A stretch of 64,000 nucleotides of DNA from Bullifex porci (lineage in GTDB: Bacteria; Spirochaetota; Spirochaetia; Sphaerochaetales; Sphaerochaetaceae): contig NZ_VUNN01000002.1 of the NCBI RefSeq assembly GCF_009695635.1, forward strand, positions 62,001 to 126,000, written 5' to 3'. How positions within the stretch are numbered: position 1 is the stretch's first letter; each line of letters starts with the position of its first letter. Both the position numbers and the translations under genes were made by a program. The notes beneath the pieces were generated by a model, which was not told the origin of the DNA, made no database searches, and saw only the letters and a list, made by a program, of their open reading frames with translations. Of the stretch, positions 34,307-43,788 are shown piece after piece.

Positions 34307-35851
34307 ATGCAAAAGCTTGAAATAGTTAATAAAGCTGATATAGATACAACTTTACCTCTTATCAGTATTATTGGCCGTCCAAACGTTGGTAAAAGTACAT
34401 TATTTAATAGATTAATTGGAAAGAGAAGGGCTATAACCGATCCAACTCCAGGAGTTACTCGTGACCCTATTCCTGAGACCTGGTTACTTGGAAATAACCG
34501 TGTAACCTTAGTCGATAGCGGTGGAGTAAAATTAGACCAAGAGGGCTTAGATGGTCCTGTTACAGAAAAGAGTCTTTCATTACTATCTCAAAGCGATGTA
34601 ATTATCTTTGTTATGGATTGTATGGAGGTAACTCCTGAGGATCAGATGCTATTAAAGGAGCTAAGACCTTATACAGATAAGGTTGTGCTTGCTGTAAATA
34701 AAATCGATGACGTTACCCGTGAGGATTTAATTTGGAACTACTATAACTACGGCTATCAAAGGGTAGTTGGAATATCTGCAGCCCACGGACTTGGAATTGA
34801 GGAGCTAGAGGATACTCTATTGGGCCTTCTCGATTTAGAGCGTCAAGAGGAAGAGCCAGAGGAGGCAGAAACAATTAAGATTGCTATCCTCGGTAAGCCA
34901 AATACAGGAAAAAGTACCTTAACTAACCTTTTAACAGGTAGAGATATCTCTATCGTAAGTAGTATCGCAGGTACTACTAGAGATGTAATGAGAGGAACCT
35001 TTACCTATAAGGGTACCGATTATACAGTTCTCGATACAGCTGGTATTAGAAGAAAGAGCAAGGTAGAAGAGGATGTTGAGTATTATTCTGTAAATAGAGC
35101 TATTAAGACAATCGATGATTCAGATGTCGTTTTATTGATGATAGATGTTACAGAAGGCTTAGCTGAGCAGGATAAGAAGATCGCACAGCTAATTGTTAGA
35201 CGTGGAAAGGGTGTAGTTTTAGTTTTAAATAAAATAGATGCTCTTAAGGGAATTGGAAATGAGCTTGAGGCTATTAAGGATAGAGTAAGATTCTTATTCC
35301 CTATATTAAACTTTGCTCCACTTGTTCCTATCTCAGCTCTAGAGGGAGACGAAATAGGTAAGCTTCTTGATACAGTATGGGCTGTATGGAGACAGCTTAA
35401 TAAGAGAATTGATACTAATGTCCTAAATGATTGCATTAGAAGGTGGGGAGAGGAATATGAGCCACCTAGAGGTGCTTCAGGACACTATAAGATTTTATAT
35501 GGAACCCAGGTTAGTGTTACTCCTGTAAGATTCCTACTATTTGTAAATAGAATTAAGGATTTCCCAGAAAGCTATTTATCCTATGTAAAGAACCTCATGA
35601 GAAAGGAGCTTGGCTTTTCCTCAATTCCTATTGAGATCTCTCTTAGAGAGAGAAGGAGAAATCCTTCGCTCTATGAAAAGGGTCCTAAAAAGGAAGAGGT
35701 TGAGATTAGTAAGGTAATTAAGGAGAGTCGTAAGAAGACAACTCTAGCTAAGGGTATTGCTAAAAAGCCAGGTGGTAAGGCTCGCCTTGGTAAGGAAAGA
35801 GAGAGAGCTGAAAAGATAGTAAGAAACCAAAAGCAAAAGAGAAGAGGATAG
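34307..35851 (+). CDS. der: Ribosome-assembly GTPase Der (EngA)
   Basis: Essential 50S-assembly GTPase with two tandem G domains; 514 residues from ATG 34307 (GAGG 6 bases upstream; an ATG four codons earlier is the alternative). Domain 1: GRPNVGKST, DSGG, NKID. Domain 2: GKPNTGKST, DTAG, NKID. A KH-like domain follows (PPRGASGHYKILYGTQVSVTPVRFLLFVNR; LSLRERRR-like IPIEISLRERRRNPS). The C-terminus has a lysine/arginine-rich tail of about 65 residues, longer than in E. coli. It is the first gene of an operon that continues into the HAD gene 2 bp later. Confidence 0.95.
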   Translation: MQKLEIVNKADIDTTLPLISIIGRPNVGKSTLFNRLIGKRRAITDPTPGVTRDPIPETWLLGNNRVTLVDSGGVKLDQEGLDGPVTEKSLSLLSQSDVIIFVMDCMEVTPEDQMLLKELRPYTDKVVLAVNKIDDVTREDLIWNYYNYGYQRVVGISAAHGLGIEELEDTLLGLLDLERQEEEPEEAETIKIAILGKPNTGKSTLTNLLTGRDISIVSSIAGTTRDVMRGTFTYKGTDYTVLDTAGIRRKSKVEEDVEYYSVNRAIKTIDDSDVVLLMIDVTEGLAEQDKKIAQLIVRRGKGVVLVLNKIDALKGIGNELEAIKDRVRFLFPILNFAPLVPISALEGDEIGKLLDTVWAVWRQLNKRIDTNVLNDCIRRWGEEYEPPRGASGHYKILYGTQVSVTPVRFLLFVNRIKDFPESYLSYVKNLMRKELGFSSIPIEISLRERRRNPSLYEKGPKKEEVEISKVIKESRKKTTLAKGIAKKPGGKARLGKERERAEKIVRNQKQKRRG

Positions 35852-35853
35852 TA

Positions 35854-36534
35854 ATGGGATTCTTAAGCGATAATAAGATAAAGGCTGTATGCTTCGATAT
35901 AGATGGAACCCTTTATCCTAAATATGAAACTCATATTTATCTTTTAAAGGCAGCTATAGCACATCCTATTTTTTCTTATCGTTACAATAAAATGAGGGGA
36001 GAAATCAGGAGGATGGATAAAATTAATCCTGTTCCTGCAACCTCATTAGCTGAGTTTAGAAAAAGAGAGTCACGTCTTATCTATGGTAAAGAAATAGAGG
36101 ATTATGAAAAAAGATATAACTCCTTTATGTATGAGCCATGGTGTCGCTATGATAAAAAGCTTACTCGCTTTGACAACCTAATAGAGCTTTTGGATAAGCT
36201 AAAAGCAAATGGGTATATGATAGGGTTTTTATCAGATTTCCCACTTGGAAATAAGCTTGAGGTACTAGGAGTTGAGAGCTATGCGAGCTTTGCATCCTCA
36301 ACAGAGGACTATGGAACCTTAAAGCCTAATGGCACACCATTTTTTAAGATGGCAGAGGCAATGGGAGTTGAGCCAAAAGAGATACTATATGTAGGTGATA
36401 GCTACTCTAAGGATGTAGTTGGTAGTAAGAATGCAGGACTTAGTAGTGTTATGATTACTAATAAAAAGGGCTCATACCCCCTTGCAGATATTGTAATAAA
36501 AAACTATATGGAATTGATGGAAAGGTTATTCTAG
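35854..36534 (+). CDS. HAD-superfamily hydrolase
   Basis: A 226-residue haloacid-dehalogenase-type phosphatase. Motif I is FDIDGTLYP (nucleophile and acid Asp about residues 16 and 18), motif II FLSDFPLG, motif III the lysine in LKPNGTPFF, and motif IV VGDSYSKDVVGSKNAG. A helical cap lies between motifs I and II. It is 2 bp after der and 12 bp before the coiled-coil gene, hence in one operon. The substrate cannot be predicted from this. Confidence 0.88.
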   Translation: MGFLSDNKIKAVCFDIDGTLYPKYETHIYLLKAAIAHPIFSYRYNKMRGEIRRMDKINPVPATSLAEFRKRESRLIYGKEIEDYEKRYNSFMYEPWCRYDKKLTRFDNLIELLDKLKANGYMIGFLSDFPLGNKLEVLGVESYASFASSTEDYGTLKPNGTPFFKMAEAMGVEPKEILYVGDSYSKDVVGSKNAGLSSVMITNKKGSYPLADIVIKNYMELMERLF

Positions 36535-36546
36535 GAGAATAGAATT

Positions 36547-38628
36547 ATGGACATGCTTGTATATATACTTCCTGTAGCACTTTTTGTTATCACAATGATA
36601 ATAATACTTGCTCTTCGTGCTGAAGATAAGAAGAGTAGGAGTCTATCTAACGTTAAGGAGAAGATCGTTACCTTCCGAAACGAAGCATCTCAAACTGTAA
36701 AGAGAGTTCAGGAGACTTGCCTTGATTCCATTGATAAAATTCAATCAAAGCAGAATGAGGTCTCAAGAGTAATTAATGATATAGATTTATCTCTTGAAAA
36801 CCTAAAGAACCACAAAAGAGATTTAGCTGCTCTTGAATCAATTTGTAAGAGCTATGAGGTTACTCTTGAAAAGTTAAGGCTCCAAACAGAGCATGCTGAA
36901 AATAGAATTAGTGTTGTTCAGGATGAGGTTAGAAAGGCTGAATCCGTGAATTCAACTATAGAATCCTTTAAAAGCGATGCCGCAGTAATTGAGGAGGATA
37001 TAGTAAGACAGCAGGAGTCTGTTAAGGCATATCTTGCAACAACTAGAGTAAATCTTGATGCTATAGTTCAAGAGCATCAGGATAAGGAAAGAGAGATGCT
37101 ATCTCTCTTTTCTGATGAGCTATCTAAGAATAGAGAGGAGTTCGGCTCCTACTTAGATGAAGCAAGAGCTGATTTAGCATTAAAGCGAAAGGAAGCTGAT
37201 TCACAGCTTGCTGATGCAATTGCTTCTCTTAGCGAGAAGGAAGAGCAAATTACTAATGGCATTAATGGTCGCTTAGATGAGATCGAGAGTAAGAAGGCTG
37301 AGCTTTCTACACTTTTTGACCAAAGAAGTGAGGCTCTTAAGAATGAAGAGGAGAGACTAAATACCTACTACCTTGAAAAAGATAAGGAGGCTGAGGCTCT
37401 TCTTGAGAAGTATCAGGAGAAGCTAGCTGAGGATAGAGATAATTTTGATTCCTTTATTAATGATAAGAACGAGGAGTTTAAGAATATCTCTAGTAATATT
37501 GAGAGTAATATCGATGAAAGAAAAAAGGAAGCTGAGGAGTTCTTCCAAAATGAAAGAAATAAGCTTCTTATTCAGGTCGATAACTTAACCTCAAATATTG
37601 AGAGTAGAGAAAGCCAAGCCTTAGATAGCTTAGATGAGAGAATTAAGAGTGTTAAGGAGGAAGCTAATAGAAACGAAGAGAGTATTTTAAATGCTCGTGA
37701 AAATCTCTCTATTATCTATACTCAGCTTGAGGAGAAGCTTAATAGTGCTTATAACACTCTATTTGAGCAGCTTAAGACTCTTGAACAAAGCGTTAATGAT
37801 AAGGTTAGTGAGCTTTCTCTTAAGAGAGATGAGGTTGAAAATAGAGCTAATGAGGTAAAATCTGAGGTTACAGCTTCCTTTGATAGCACACTAGCTTCTC
37901 TATCTGAATCCTTTGAGAAAACTAAGAAGGAGCTATCTCTTGTAACAGAGGATAGTATAAAGGCTCTTAATACAAAGCAAAGAGAGGTTGAGGACGCTTG
38001 TCTTAAGGGCTCTCAGGATATCTCTGCTATCCATCAAAAAGAGTTTGAGACTATGGATGCTGAAGCAAAGGCCTTCATCGAGCAAAATAAGGTTAAGATC
38101 GCTGAGATATTAAATAGTGAGGTTACTAGAATAGATGGAGTTTATAGAGCAATGAATAAAATTGCACTAGAAACTATTGAGAACCTAGCTAACCGTCAGC
38201 TTGATATCAAAGAGAGTGTATCTTGGCTTAACCAGGGAGCAGATGAGACTATCGCTAATACAGTTGAACGCTTAAATGATTTACAGCGAAAGATTGCTGA
38301 CAAGCAGGCTCAGCTTGAGGAAACTCAAAAGAGAGTTACCGAGACTAAGGAGGAGCTATTTAACCTTACAGAGCAAAATCGTGAAGTAAATCGTGAGCTA
38401 TTAGCAATTACAGATAAATTTGAGAGTGAGCAAAAGCGCCTCGATTCCATTAAAAAGGAGAGAATGGATGAGGAGGCTATGTTAGTCAGAAAGAAGATAG
38501 AAAATGATAATAAACCAGCTTCTACTCCTTTATCTGCTCCTAAGAGTAAAAAAAGTCAGGTAACGATTGAATCATTCCCTGATGATTTCCTTCTAGGAGA
38601 GGAAGAGGATCTGCTATCTGAGGATTGA
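36547..38628 (+). CDS. Large coiled-coil protein (SpiroCoCo-like)
   Basis: A 693-residue protein: N-terminal membrane helix (LVYILPVALFVITMIIILALRA) followed by about 600 residues of almost unbroken heptad-like, Glu/Lys/Ser-rich coiled coil, and a short acidic C-terminus (FPDDFLLGEEEDLLSED). It corresponds to the membrane-tethered coiled-coil proteins found near chaperone genes in spirochaetes; a structural role in the periplasm or cytoplasm (cell shape, envelope organisation) is inferred. Position between the HAD gene and grpE suggests cotranscription. No catalytic motif is visible. Confidence 0.75.
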   Translation: MDMLVYILPVALFVITMIIILALRAEDKKSRSLSNVKEKIVTFRNEASQTVKRVQETCLDSIDKIQSKQNEVSRVINDIDLSLENLKNHKRDLAALESICKSYEVTLEKLRLQTEHAENRISVVQDEVRKAESVNSTIESFKSDAAVIEEDIVRQQESVKAYLATTRVNLDAIVQEHQDKEREMLSLFSDELSKNREEFGSYLDEARADLALKRKEADSQLADAIASLSEKEEQITNGINGRLDEIESKKAELSTLFDQRSEALKNEEERLNTYYLEKDKEAEALLEKYQEKLAEDRDNFDSFINDKNEEFKNISSNIESNIDERKKEAEEFFQNERNKLLIQVDNLTSNIESRESQALDSLDERIKSVKEEANRNEESILNARENLSIIYTQLEEKLNSAYNTLFEQLKTLEQSVNDKVSELSLKRDEVENRANEVKSEVTASFDSTLASLSESFEKTKKELSLVTEDSIKALNTKQREVEDACLKGSQDISAIHQKEFETMDAEAKAFIEQNKVKIAEILNSEVTRIDGVYRAMNKIALETIENLANRQLDIKESVSWLNQGADETIANTVERLNDLQRKIADKQAQLEETQKRVTETKEELFNLTEQNREVNRELLAITDKFESEQKRLDSIKKERMDEEAMLVRKKIENDNKPASTPLSAPKSKKSQVTIESFPDDFLLGEEEDLLSED

Positions 38629-38683
38629 CGATTAACATAACTCTTATTAACTTAGTTTAGGTGTTAAAACAAAGAGGTTTATT

Positions 38684-39286
38684 ATGAGTAAGAAAAAGAA
38701 TGAAGAAGAGATAAAGGAAGAGGTTGTTGCTGAGAGCATGGATGATATTAAGACAGAAGAAGCTCCATGCGAAAATAAAGAGGAAGCTAAGGCAGATGAG
38801 AGAGATGAAAAGATCTCTAGCCTAGAAGAAAAGCTTGAAGAAAAAGAGAAAGAGGTTAATGAGCTAAAGGATAAGCTTATTAGAAACCAGGCAGATACAG
38901 AGAACTATAAGAAGCGCTTAATTAAGGAGAAGGAGGAGGCAGTTAAATATGCTAATACCGCTCTTATTAAGGATCTTTTAGGACCTCTTGATGATTTCTC
39001 AAGAGCCTTAGAGGCTGCTAAGAATAGTGATAATGTAGAAGCTATTCGTGAGGGTGTCTCTATGATCGAGGATAGAATCTATACTCTATTAAAGACTAAT
39101 TGGGGCTTAGAAATCATAGATGAGGCTAATGTTCCTTTTAACCCAAATGAGCATGAGGCTTGTATGATGGAAGTAAGTGATGACGCAAAGGAAGAGACAG
39201 TTCAGCTTATTCTCCAGAAGGGATATAAGGTAAATGGTAGAGTCGTTAGAAGTGCAAAAGTAAAAGTATTAAAAAGTGCTGATTGA
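38684..39286 (+). CDS. grpE: Nucleotide exchange factor GrpE
   Basis: DnaK exchange factor, 200 residues: a long acidic coiled coil (residues 1-65), then the core (ADTENYKKRLIKEKEEAVKYANTALIKDLLGPLDDFSRAL) and the beta-domain (VPFNPNEHEACMMEV; VQLILQKGYKVNGRVVRSAKVKV). GAGG lies before the ATG. hrcA, often the gene before grpE, is not present. Confidence 0.95.
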   Translation: MSKKKNEEEIKEEVVAESMDDIKTEEAPCENKEEAKADERDEKISSLEEKLEEKEKEVNELKDKLIRNQADTENYKKRLIKEKEEAVKYANTALIKDLLGPLDDFSRALEAAKNSDNVEAIREGVSMIEDRIYTLLKTNWGLEIIDEANVPFNPNEHEACMMEVSDDAKEETVQLILQKGYKVNGRVVRSAKVKVLKSAD

Positions 39287-39318
39287 CGAATTCATAAAAC
39301 ATTATTACATTACATCCA

Positions 39319-39358
39319 GTTCAAGAAAATTGAACAAAATAAATTTGATAAATAATTA
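39319..39358 (+). promoter_or_regulatory. Promoter with inverted repeat before dnaK
   Basis: GTTCAA (39319-39324) and TTGAAC (39330-39335) form an inverted repeat with a GAAAA spacer; TTGAAC also serves as a -35 with TAATTA (39353-39358) 17 bp downstream. No CIRCE sequence is present, so if heat-shock control exists here it would use another repressor or sigma factor. Confidence 0.55.
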
Positions 39359-39374
39359 GAAGAGGATAAATAAA

Positions 39375-41297
39375 ATGGGAAAAATTATTGGTATCGACCT
39401 TGGTACAACTAACAGCTGCGTAGCAGTTATGGAAGGAAATGAACCAAAGGTTATTACAAACTCTGAGGGTGACAGAACTACTCCATCAGTAGTTGGTTAT
39501 AAGAGTGATACAGAACGTGTTGTTGGTAAGCCAGCTAAGAACCAGATGGTTACTAACCCTACTAACACTGTTTATTCAATTAAGAGATTCATGGGAAGAA
39601 AGTTCCATGAGGTAGGTGAGGAGATTAAGCTCACCCCATATAAGGTCGTTGCAGGCCCAAATGATGAGATCAAGGTTGATATTCGTGGTAAGCTTTTAAG
39701 CCCACAGGAGATCAGTGCTGAGATCTTAATGAAGATGAAGAAGACAGCTGAGGAGTATCTCGGTGAGAGTGTTTCAGAGGCTGTTATCACAGTTCCAGCT
39801 TACTTTAACGATGCACAGCGTCAGGCAACTAAGGATGCAGGTCGTATCGCGGGCTTGGATGTAAAGAGAATCGTTAACGAGCCTACAGCTGCTGCTCTTG
39901 CTTATGGCTTTGGTAAGGATAGCTCAAAGGATGAGGTAATCGCAGTATATGACCTCGGTGGTGGTACATTCGATATTTCTATTCTCGAGCTCGGTGATGG
40001 CGTATTCGAAGTAAAGTCAACTAACGGTGATACACACCTTGGTGGTGATAATATTGACCAGCTATTAATTCAGTGGATGGCTGATGAGTTTAAGAAGGAA
40101 ACTGGTATCGACTTAACAAAGGATAACATGGCTCTTCAGAGACTCAAGGATGCTGCTGAGAGTGCTAAGATTACACTTTCTTCTTCTCAGACAACAGATA
40201 TCAACCTTCCATTCATCGCTGCTGATGCAACAGGTCCAAAGAACCTTCAGATGTCTTTAACAAGAGCTAAGTTCGAACAGATGATCGCTCCAATTGTTGA
40301 AAGAACTAAGATTCCTTGCCAGAATGCACTTCGTGATGCAGGTATTACAGCTGATGACATCGATGAGGTTATTCTCGTAGGTGGTTCATCACGTATCCCA
40401 TGTGTACAGGAGCTTGTTAAGAACCTCTTTAAGAAGGAGCCACACAAGGGTGTTAACCCAGATGAGGTAGTAGCAGTTGGTGCAGCTATTCAGGGTGGTA
40501 TCTTAAAGGGTGATGTTAAGGATGTACTCCTTCTTGATGTTACTCCACTTTCACTTGGTATCGAGACACTCGGTGGTGTTAATACAAAGCTCATTGAGAG
40601 AAATACTACTATTCCTACAAGAAAGAGCCAGATCTTCTCAACAGCAGCAGATGGCCAGACTGCAGTATCTATTCACGTACTTCAGGGTGAAAGAGAGCTT
40701 GCTAGCCAGAACAGAACTCTTGGTAGATTTGACCTTGTTGGTATTCCAGCAGCTCCAAGAGGAGTACCTCAGATCGAAGTAACCTTCGATATCGATGCTA
40801 ACGGTATTGTACACGTATCTGCTAAGGATCTTGGTACAGGTAAGGAGCAGAAGATTAGAATTGAAACCTCTTCTGGTCTTTCTGAGGATGAAATCGATAA
40901 GATGGTTAAGGATGCTGAGGCTCACCAGGCTGAGGATAAGAAGCTTAGAGAAGCTATCGAGGCTAGAAATAATGCTGAGAATATCGTATATGCAACTGAG
41001 AAGGCTCTCAAGGACTATGGCGATAAGGTAAGCGATAGTGAAAAGGCTAAGATCGAAGCTGCAGTTAAGGAGCTTAAGGATACTCTTGCTAACCAGAATG
41101 CTACAGCTGAAGAGCTTAAGGCTAAGAGCGATGCTGTACAGCAGGCTTCTATGGAGCTTGGACAGAAGGTCTATGAGGCAGCTCAGGCTGCAAATCAATC
41201 TGGTGCACAGCAGCAGGCTGGTCCTACAGGTGAAAGCACATCTTCTACTTCTGCTGGTGATGATGCAGTTGATGCAGATTACGAAGAAGTAAAATAA
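39375..41297 (+). CDS. dnaK: Molecular chaperone DnaK (Hsp70)
   Basis: ATP-dependent chaperone, 640 residues. [61 protein letters not shown] and the [11 protein letters not shown] block form the ATPase domain; the linker [19 protein letters not shown] leads to the substrate-binding domain and a helical lid. The C-terminus is glutamine/alanine-rich and ends VDADYEEVK, the EEVD-like acidic end common to bacterial DnaK. It lies between grpE and dnaJ. The codon use is that of a highly expressed gene. Confidence 0.99.
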   Translation: MGKIIGIDLGTTNSCVAVMEGNEPKVITNSEGDRTTPSVVGYKSDTERVVGKPAKNQMVTNPTNTVYSIKRFMGRKFHEVGEEIKLTPYKVVAGPNDEIKVDIRGKLLSPQEISAEILMKMKKTAEEYLGESVSEAVITVPAYFNDAQRQATKDAGRIAGLDVKRIVNEPTAAALAYGFGKDSSKDEVIAVYDLGGGTFDISILELGDGVFEVKSTNGDTHLGGDNIDQLLIQWMADEFKKETGIDLTKDNMALQRLKDAAESAKITLSSSQTTDINLPFIAADATGPKNLQMSLTRAKFEQMIAPIVERTKIPCQNALRDAGITADDIDEVILVGGSSRIPCVQELVKNLFKKEPHKGVNPDEVVAVGAAIQGGILKGDVKDVLLLDVTPLSLGIETLGGVNTKLIERNTTIPTRKSQIFSTAADGQTAVSIHVLQGERELASQNRTLGRFDLVGIPAAPRGVPQIEVTFDIDANGIVHVSAKDLGTGKEQKIRIETSSGLSEDEIDKMVKDAEAHQAEDKKLREAIEARNNAENIVYATEKALKDYGDKVSDSEKAKIEAAVKELKDTLANQNATAEELKAKSDAVQQASMELGQKVYEAAQAANQSGAQQQAGPTGESTSSTSAGDDAVDADYEEVK

Positions 41298-41320
41298 GGA
41301 CACTAGTCCAAACAAATAAT

Positions 41321-41348
41321 AACATGCTGGCCATAGTGTCAGCATGTT
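41321..41348 (+). promoter_or_regulatory. Hairpin between dnaK and dnaJ
   Basis: AACATGCTG (41321-41329) pairs with CAGCATGTT (41340-41348), ten-base loop, no T-run. It probably stabilises the dnaK mRNA 3' end or lowers dnaJ expression. Confidence 0.65.
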
Positions 41349-41365
41349 TGTGTAAGTAGGGATTT

Positions 41366-42475
41366 ATGGCAAAACGTGATTATTATGAGGTTCTAGGGGT
41401 TAGTAAGAGCGCTAGCGATGAAGAAATAAAGAAGGCCTATCGTAAGATAGCTATGGCCAACCACCCTGATACTCACCCAAATGATAAAGAGGCTGAGGAA
41501 AGGTTTAAGGAAGCTAGTGAGGCCTACGAAATCCTCTCAAATAAAGAAAAGAGATCAAACTACGACCAATTTGGATTTGCAGGAGTTGATGGTGGTGCTG
41601 GTGGCTATCAGAACGTCTATCGTGATTTCTCTGATATCTTTGGTGGCGGTGGCTTTGAGGATATCTTCTCATCCTTCTTTGGAGGAGGCTCTTCAAGAAG
41701 ATCATCGGGACAAAGTGCACAGCAGAGAGGAAGCTCTCTACAGTACAATGTTACTGTTGATTTTAAGGATGCAGCCTTTGGAACAAAGGTAGATGTTTCT
41801 TATGCTCATGATGAGGCTTGTGATACCTGTGCAGGAACAGGTGGAAGTGGTACAAAGACCTGTCCAACCTGTGGAGGAAGAGGACAAGTAACAAGAGGAA
41901 ATGGTTTTTTCCAAATGGCATCAACATGTCCAACCTGTGGCGGTAGTGGAAGAATTATCGAAAACCCATGCTCATCATGTCATGGTACAGGTGTAAAGAG
42001 AAAGCAGGAAAAGCTCTCTGTATCTATTCCATGCGGCTCTGATAACGGAACAAAGCTTGTTCTAAGAGGTAAGGGCAATGCCGGAAAGAACGGTGGCCCT
42101 GCAGGAGACTTAATCATTTACGTAAACGTAAAGCCTGATAAGTATTTCGCTCGTGAGGATATGAATGTATTCTTACAAATTCCTATTTCCTTTACTCAAG
42201 CAGCACTTGGTTGTGAGGTAGAGGTTCCACTAATTGAAGGTGGTAAGGTAAGAGTCTCAATTCCTTCAGGAATACAATCAGGAAAGAGCTTAAGATTAAA
42301 GGGTAGAGGTGTTCCACGCTTTAGAGGTAGCGAGAGCGATAGAGGTGATATGTACCTTACAGTAATCGTTGAAACACCAAAGCACTTAGGCTTTAAGGCT
42401 AAGGCTTTGATGAAACAGCTATCTGAGGCTATGGGTGAAAATACATCCCCAGACCCAATTCCATTTGAAAATTGA
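41366..42475 (+). CDS. dnaJ: Co-chaperone DnaJ (Hsp40)
   Basis: Full-length DnaJ, 369 residues: J domain with the HPD motif (NHPDTHPND, about residue 32), a glycine/phenylalanine-rich linker (VDGGAGGYQN and FGGGGFEDIFSSFFGGG), four CxxCxGxG zinc repeats (CDTCAGTG, CPTCGGRG, CPTCGGSG, CSSCHGTG) and the two C-terminal beta domains. It stimulates DnaK ATP hydrolysis. A strong terminator follows, closing the der-to-dnaJ region. Confidence 0.98.
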   Translation: MAKRDYYEVLGVSKSASDEEIKKAYRKIAMANHPDTHPNDKEAEERFKEASEAYEILSNKEKRSNYDQFGFAGVDGGAGGYQNVYRDFSDIFGGGGFEDIFSSFFGGGSSRRSSGQSAQQRGSSLQYNVTVDFKDAAFGTKVDVSYAHDEACDTCAGTGGSGTKTCPTCGGRGQVTRGNGFFQMASTCPTCGGSGRIIENPCSSCHGTGVKRKQEKLSVSIPCGSDNGTKLVLRGKGNAGKNGGPAGDLIIYVNVKPDKYFAREDMNVFLQIPISFTQAALGCEVEVPLIEGGKVRVSIPSGIQSGKSLRLKGRGVPRFRGSESDRGDMYLTVIVETPKHLGFKAKALMKQLSEAMGENTSPDPIPFEN

Positions 42476-42483
42476 TCGCTTAG

Positions 42484-42513
42484 GCTGCTAGCTAACTACT
42501 AGCAGCTTTTTTT
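42484..42513 (+). terminator. Terminator of dnaJ
   Basis: GCTGCTAG (42484-42491) pairs with CTAGCAGC (42499-42506), followed by seven Ts. The IS200-type element begins about 11 bases later. Confidence 0.9.
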
Positions 42514-42524
42514 GTGTAACGAAT

Positions 42525-43283
42525 ACCTCCAGCTCGGCTGGAGGTTCAAAAAAGCTTTAGCTATACACAAATAAAAAATTCTCCAATAATGGAAGTGTTG
42601 CATTCCCAAATAGCACCACTACCAATAAAGGAGAATAAAAATGGATGAGGAAAGTTTAGCTCATACCAAATGGAATTGTAAATACCACATAGTATTTGCA
42701 CCGAAGTACAGACGACTAGTAATATATGGAAGGCTCAAAATAGAGATAGGAAAAATATTAAGAGAGTTATGTACAAGGAAAGGAGTAGAAATAGTTGAGG
42801 CGGAATGTTGCCCCGATCATATACACATGCTAGTATCGATTCCGCCGAAGCTAAGCGTGTCAGCATTCATGGGGTACCTAAAAGGGAAGAGTAGCCTAAT
42901 GATATTCGATAGGTTTGCGAATCTAAAGTACAAGTATGGGAACCGAAAATTCTGGTGCAGAGGATTTTATGTAGACACGGTAGGACGGAATAAAGCGGCA
43001 ATAGAAAAGTACATCCGAAACCAGCTAGTTGAGGACAAATTGTCCGAGCAGCTGGTGATGGATGAGCTTTTCGATCCATTTACAGGAGAGCCAAATAAAG
43101 GCAATAAAAATAAGAAATAAAATCTGGTGGAAGAAAAATTCTAGCAGTAACATAAGACCAGAGCTGCTTTAGCAGCAGCCTGTAAAGGTGGTGCGAAAGG
43201 AAGTGCAATTCAGGGCGCCGTCAGCGCCAGCCGGTAGAAAAGGGTTGCACCCGCAGTACAAACTACCGGCTGAGCCGGTAGTT
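42525..43283 (+). mobile_element. IS200/IS605-type element
   Basis: About 760 bp with no terminal inverted repeats but subterminal palindromes, as expected for single-strand transposition: left hairpin ACCTCCAGC/GCTGGAGGT (42525-42533/42537-42545, loop TCG), right hairpin AACTACCGGC/GCCGGTAGTT (43261-43270/43274-43283, loop TGA). It contains one gene, tnpA, and about 140 bp of structured non-coding DNA before the right end (including GGCGC/GCGCC at 43214-43228). No tnpB accessory gene is present. It sits immediately behind the dnaJ terminator. Confidence 0.85.
42641..43120 (+). CDS. tnpA: IS200-type Y1 transposase TnpA
   Basis: HUH-superfamily single-strand transposase, 159 residues, apparently intact. 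WNCKYHIVFAPKYRR is the family start, the HUH pair is His60-x-His62 in CCPDHIHMLVSI, and the nucleophile is Tyr124 in IEKYIRNQ. The C-terminal 25 residues (DELFDPFTGEPNKGNKNKK) extend beyond the core. AAGGAG precedes the ATG. With both end hairpins kept, the element may still be able to move. Confidence 0.93.
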   Translation: MDEESLAHTKWNCKYHIVFAPKYRRLVIYGRLKIEIGKILRELCTRKGVEIVEAECCPDHIHMLVSIPPKLSVSAFMGYLKGKSSLMIFDRFANLKYKYGNRKFWCRGFYVDTVGRNKAAIEKYIRNQLVEDKLSEQLVMDELFDPFTGEPNKGNKNKK

Positions 43284-43331
43284 TTGATTAACACTATTAT
43301 TTGATCTATGAAAATCCTCAGATGGTGAATT

Positions 43332-43490
43332 AAAATGCGCTGGTAGTAGTAAAACACCAGCTATTACAGAATAAATATAATAGAAGGTATCTAACTTATA
43401 AAAAGCATCAGCTATAAAGAGCAAAGAATAGATAGTGAAATAAATGAAGCTTGGAGAAGATCTTAAACTCATAGATAGACTATATTTATT
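43332..43490. repeat. Left flanking copy of a truncated membrane-protein gene
   Basis: Shared with 49318-49414. Read on the minus strand it encodes the N-terminus of a hydrophobic protein starting MSLRSSPSFIYFTIYSLLF and continuing YSVIAGVLLLP; the gene then runs out near the IS200-type element. The right copy has an in-frame-like deletion of about 55 bp. The left copy ends exactly where the ISL3-type end begins (43492). The protein family is not recognised. Confidence 0.75.
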
Positions 43491-43491
43491 G

Positions 43492-43607
43492 GGGCTTCAG
43501 GAATAGTTGTGGGTAGAATTGAGAAAAAATAAGAAAAAAGGTAATTATTGAAAATAGCCATATATTTAATCTAAAGTGTTAAGCGACCAAACCAACACAG
43601 GAGACAA
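43492..43607 (+). mobile_element. Solitary left end of an ISL3-type element
   Basis: Begins GGCTTCAGGAATAGTTGTGG and is almost identical over about 105 bp to 45768-45880, the left end of the nearly complete element downstream. After 43607 the similarity stops, so only the left terminal repeat and leader remain. Bases 43608-43788 show no gene. Confidence 0.88.
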
Positions 43608-43788
43608 ATGATTAGAAGAGCGGAAAATTGCGTGATTGTTGACACTATTTAAAACGTGATCAGTCCATTACCTTTGTTTTATGACAGTTTTCGATATTAT
43701 CTTGCAAATTATTCGCAATTGGATATTGATTTTCGTTGAAGATTAACAGTACTAATATTATTATTTAAGAAAGCAGGAAGTAATCGCA

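Noticed and set aside
39287-39374. CIRCE heat-shock element before dnaK
   Set aside because: The inverted repeat GTTCAA-N5-TTGAAC does not match TTAGCACTC-N9-GAGTGCTAA.
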